Notes under the pieces: generated by a model
Seen by the model: the letters and a program-made list of their open reading frames with translations, nothing else
Databases searched by the model: none
Told to the model about the DNA's origin: nothing
Shown: in pieces, positions 21,665 through 23,481 of the stretch
How positions within the stretch are numbered: the first letter of the stretch is position 1
Layout of the letters: every line of letters starts with the position of its first letter
Made by a program: the position numbers and the translations under genes
Assembly (NCBI GenBank): GCA_964586175.1
Contig: CAZPGL010000032.1
Span: 1-23,481, forward strand
Source: CAZPGL01 sp964586175
GTDB lineage: Bacteria; Actinomycetota; Acidimicrobiia; Acidimicrobiales; MedAcidi-G1
DNA length: 23,481 nucleotides
Reading direction: 5' to 3'

Positions 21665-22981
21665 GTGGGCGCTTTCTCCGCCTTTCTGGCGACGACCCGC
21701 GCCAAGGTCCTGATCGCTGTACTGGTCGGCGGCCTCGCGTCCCTGTGGTTGTTCGGGGTCGACCGCCCAGCGGACCTCTCCGGCCCGCTGTTCCGCCAGG
21801 AGGCCCTGGTCCCGGTGGTCACGACTTCCTCGTCCACCACTTCGTCCACCACTTCGTCTACCTCCACGACCTCCACCACCACCACGACGACCTCCACCAC
21901 CACGACGACCTCCACCACCACGACGACCTCCACCACCACGACCGCGCCGCCGAGGGCCTGGACGCTGCTCGCCGGTGGCGACGTGTTGATGGAGCGTCCC
22001 GAATGGTGGGGCGTCGCGCCGTTCGAGTTGTTGGAGCCGGCGCTGGCGTCGGCCGACATCGCCTTCATCAACCTGGAGACCCCCATATCCGAGCGGGGTA
22101 CGGCTGTCGCCAAGCAGATCGTGTTCCGCTCCCCGGTCACCGCGGCGCAGACCATCGCCGACGCCGGCATCGACATCGTCTCGATGGCCAACAACCACGC
22201 CCGCGACTACGGCGAGGTGGCCCTCGTCGACACCTTGGATTCGCTTGAGGCCGTCGGAGTGGCCGTGGTCGGTGCCGGGCTCGACGACACCGAGGCCTAC
22301 ACCCACCGCATCATGCAGGTGCCCGGCGGTCCGGCCGTGGCCTTCGTGGCCGCCACCCACATCCAGCCCTACGGGTTCGGTGCCGATGCCGATCGACCGG
22401 GCGTGGCCCTGGCCCGCACCGAGCAGGAACGGGTGCTCGACAGCGTGCGGGTCGCCGCACAGGCTGCGCCGGTGGTCGTGGTGAGCGTCCACTGGGGCGA
22501 GGAGTACGAGACATGCCACAACGCCACCCAGGTGGCTCTGGCCGACCGCCTGTTCGACGCCGGGGCGACGGTCGTCCTCGGGCACCATCCGCACGTGCTC
22601 CAGCCGATCATCGATCACGGTGACGGTCGGCTGGTCGCCTACTCGCTCGGCAACTTCGTGTTCCCACCCCGCCACAACGTGGCCGGCGAGACGGTGGTGC
22701 TCGAGGTGCGGTTCGTCGACGACGATCTGGTGGGCTGGGACGTCCATCCTCACGTCTACATCGATCCCGGCCTGCCCAGCCCGGTCACCAGCGGGTTCCG
22801 CCACGATCGAATCATCGACGTCGTCGGTGGCGACTGTGCCCGCCACGACCCGCCGGGACGTCCGCCGGCCACGACCACGACCACGACGACGACCACCGAC
22901 CCGCCGGCCACCACCACGACGCCCGCCACGACGACGACCACCACGACGCCCACCACGACGACGACCACCGAGCCGGGCTGA
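21665..22981 (+). CDS. CapA-family (PGA_cap) protein with Thr-rich linkers
   Basis: Predicted 438-residue membrane-anchored, extracytoplasmic protein. A signal-anchor helix at about 13-31 is followed by a Ser/Thr-only linker at 52-94, then the CapA metallophosphatase-like domain from about 98: LLAGGDVLM, FINLETPIS, SMANNHARDYG, VSVHWGEEYE, LGHHPHVLQP and YSLGNFVFP, with the His/Asp/Asn residues of calcineurin-like metal sites. A second Thr/Pro-rich tail (about 400-436) ends the protein. CapA/PgsA proteins act in poly-gamma-glutamate capsule synthesis, but no capB/capC genes are here and many CapA-like proteins have other or unknown roles. The Thr tracts probably span the cell wall and may be glycosylated. 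The GTG start is fixed by the TAGACT box. Confidence 0.88.
   Translation: MGAFSAFLATTRAKVLIAVLVGGLASLWLFGVDRPADLSGPLFRQEALVPVVTTSSSTTSSTTSSTSTTSTTTTTTSTTTTTSTTTTTSTTTTAPPRAWTLLAGGDVLMERPEWWGVAPFELLEPALASADIAFINLETPISERGTAVAKQIVFRSPVTAAQTIADAGIDIVSMANNHARDYGEVALVDTLDSLEAVGVAVVGAGLDDTEAYTHRIMQVPGGPAVAFVAATHIQPYGFGADADRPGVALARTEQERVLDSVRVAAQAAPVVVVSVHWGEEYETCHNATQVALADRLFDAGATVVLGHHPHVLQPIIDHGDGRLVAYSLGNFVFPPRHNVAGETVVLEVRFVDDDLVGWDVHPHVYIDPGLPSPVTSGFRHDRIIDVVGGDCARHDPPGRPPATTTTTTTTTDPPATTTTPATTTTTTTPTTTTTTEPG
21870..21944 (+). repeat. Tandem 18-21 bp repeats encoding the Thr linker
   Basis: Units at 21870-21890 (21 bp), 21891-21908, 21909-21926 and 21927-21944 (18 bp each, the last with one changed base) share the core CCTCCACCACCACGACGA. 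They encode Thr-Ser-Thr repeats of the CapA linker. Lengths likely vary between strains by slippage. Confidence 0.75.
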
Positions 22982-23002
22982 ACGCTCGACCCGGCTGGTC
23001 GA

Positions 23003-23008
23003 TAGGGT
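23003..23008 (+). promoter_or_regulatory. Leaderless-type -10 box of icd
   Basis: TAGGGT, 7 bases, then ATG at 23016, in the 34-base gap after the CapA-like gene. Confidence 0.55.
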
Positions 23009-23015
23009 CGACATC

Positions 23016-23481
23016 ATGGGAACCAAGATCACCATGAGTGCCGACGGGAACCTGGTCGTGCCCGAGACCCCGATCATCCCGTTCATCGAAGGCGATGGAA
23101 CAGGGGTCGACATCTGGCCGGCGGCCCGCCTCGTCCTCGACGCCGCAGCGGCCAAGCACGGCCGCCAGGTCGAATGGATGGAGGTCCTGGCCGGTGAGAA
23201 GGCCTACAACGAGACCGGCGACTGGCTGCCCCAGGCCACCGTCGAGGCCTTCCAGGAGTACCTGATCGGCATCAAGGGACCCCTCACCACCCCGATCGGC
23301 GGCGGGTTCCGCAGCCTCAACGTGGCCCTCCGCCAGATCCTCGACCTGTACGTGTGCCTGCGGCCCGTGCGGTGGTTCGAAGGGGTGCCGTCGCCGGTCA
23401 AGCACCCCGAGCTGGTCGACATGGTGATCTTCCGGGAGAACACCGAGGACATCTACGCCGGCCTCGAGGTCGAGGCCATGA
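23016..23481 (+). CDS. icd: NADP-dependent isocitrate dehydrogenase, 5' part
   Basis: The first 155 codons of an E. coli-type NADP isocitrate dehydrogenase, cut by the window edge. It converts isocitrate to 2-oxoglutarate in the TCA cycle. IIPFIEGDGTGVDIWPAA opens the Rossmann-like domain; IKGPLTTPIGGGFRSLNVAL carries the isocitrate-binding Ser100 (equivalent to E. coli Ser113, the AceK target), then RQILDLYVCLRPVRW and MVIFRENTEDIYAG. It is the homodimeric E. coli/B. subtilis type, not the monomeric Icd2 type common in other Actinobacteria. It has its own leaderless-type promoter and shares the TCA theme with sucCD 6 kb upstream. Confidence 0.95.
   Translation, partial: MGTKITMSADGNLVVPETPIIPFIEGDGTGVDIWPAARLVLDAAAAKHGRQVEWMEVLAGEKAYNETGDWLPQATVEAFQEYLIGIKGPLTTPIGGGFRSLNVALRQILDLYVCLRPVRWFEGVPSPVKHPELVDMVIFRENTEDIYAGLEVEAM

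Noticed and set aside
21870..21944. CRISPR-like repeat array
   Set aside because: The units are adjacent without spacers and encode an in-frame Thr linker.
21248..23155. 635-codon open frame on the minus strand across the CapA-like gene
   Set aside because: It is Arg/Gly repeats produced by the complement of the Thr tracts; the plus-strand product has clear CapA motifs.

Overview
This is a high-GC, gene-dense window from an actinobacterium, probably of the class Acidimicrobiia (Ilumatobacter-like). That placement rests on protein style and gene order, not on a marker-gene search. It joins two blocks that, from memory, are each conserved in Actinobacteria. The first is HAD hydrolase / Ssd(CpaE) / tad pilus genes / BldG-type switch / topA / tmk / holB, comparable to M. 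tuberculosis Rv3661-Rv3644c and the Streptomyces bldG-topA-tmk region. The second is sucCD / purNH / folD, comparable to Rv0951-Rv0957.

Layout. At 1-978 there is a 24-residue membrane-type small ORF (+) that converges on and overlaps a HAD-IB hydrolase (-). At 1157-5118 lies a compact tad pilus cassette: CpaE/TadZ-like ATPase, TadA, TadB, TadC, a Flp-like pilin and a TadE-like pseudopilin. At 5218-6023 a BldG-like STAS antagonist is coupled to an RsbW-like kinase. Then come nhaA (6111-7475), an unusually long topA (7525-10626), and an MFS-tmk-holB operon (10675-13789). On the minus strand are an SDR and a hypothetical-AlaX pair (13830-15966). On the plus strand again are sucC-sucD, purN-purH, folD, a metF remnant, a CapA-like protein and the start of icd, which runs off the window.

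Genes inside operons overlap by ATGA, GTGA or TGATG (tadA, tadB, tadC, the kinase gene, tmk, holB, sucD, purH), so translational coupling is pervasive. Transcription-unit-leading genes instead often carry T-A-N-N-N-T exactly 7 or 8 bases before the start codon (seven cases). This is the geometry of leaderless promoters, in which the first base of the start codon is the transcription start.

The most striking object is TopA. Between its second and third FGPY-type C-terminal repeats it carries about 165 extra residues that read as the 2B subdomain of a UvrD/PcrA helicase, including the RGIG duplex-DNA-binding motif, without any helicase ATPase motif. Other points are a Rieske-like protein without cluster ligands, a perfect 19-bp palindrome after folD, and departures from family consensus in HolB, AlaX and PurN. 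No tRNA, rRNA, CRISPR array, insertion sequence or phage gene was seen. No gene-free stretch exceeds 300 bases unless the metF remnant is counted as non-genic (21221-21664).
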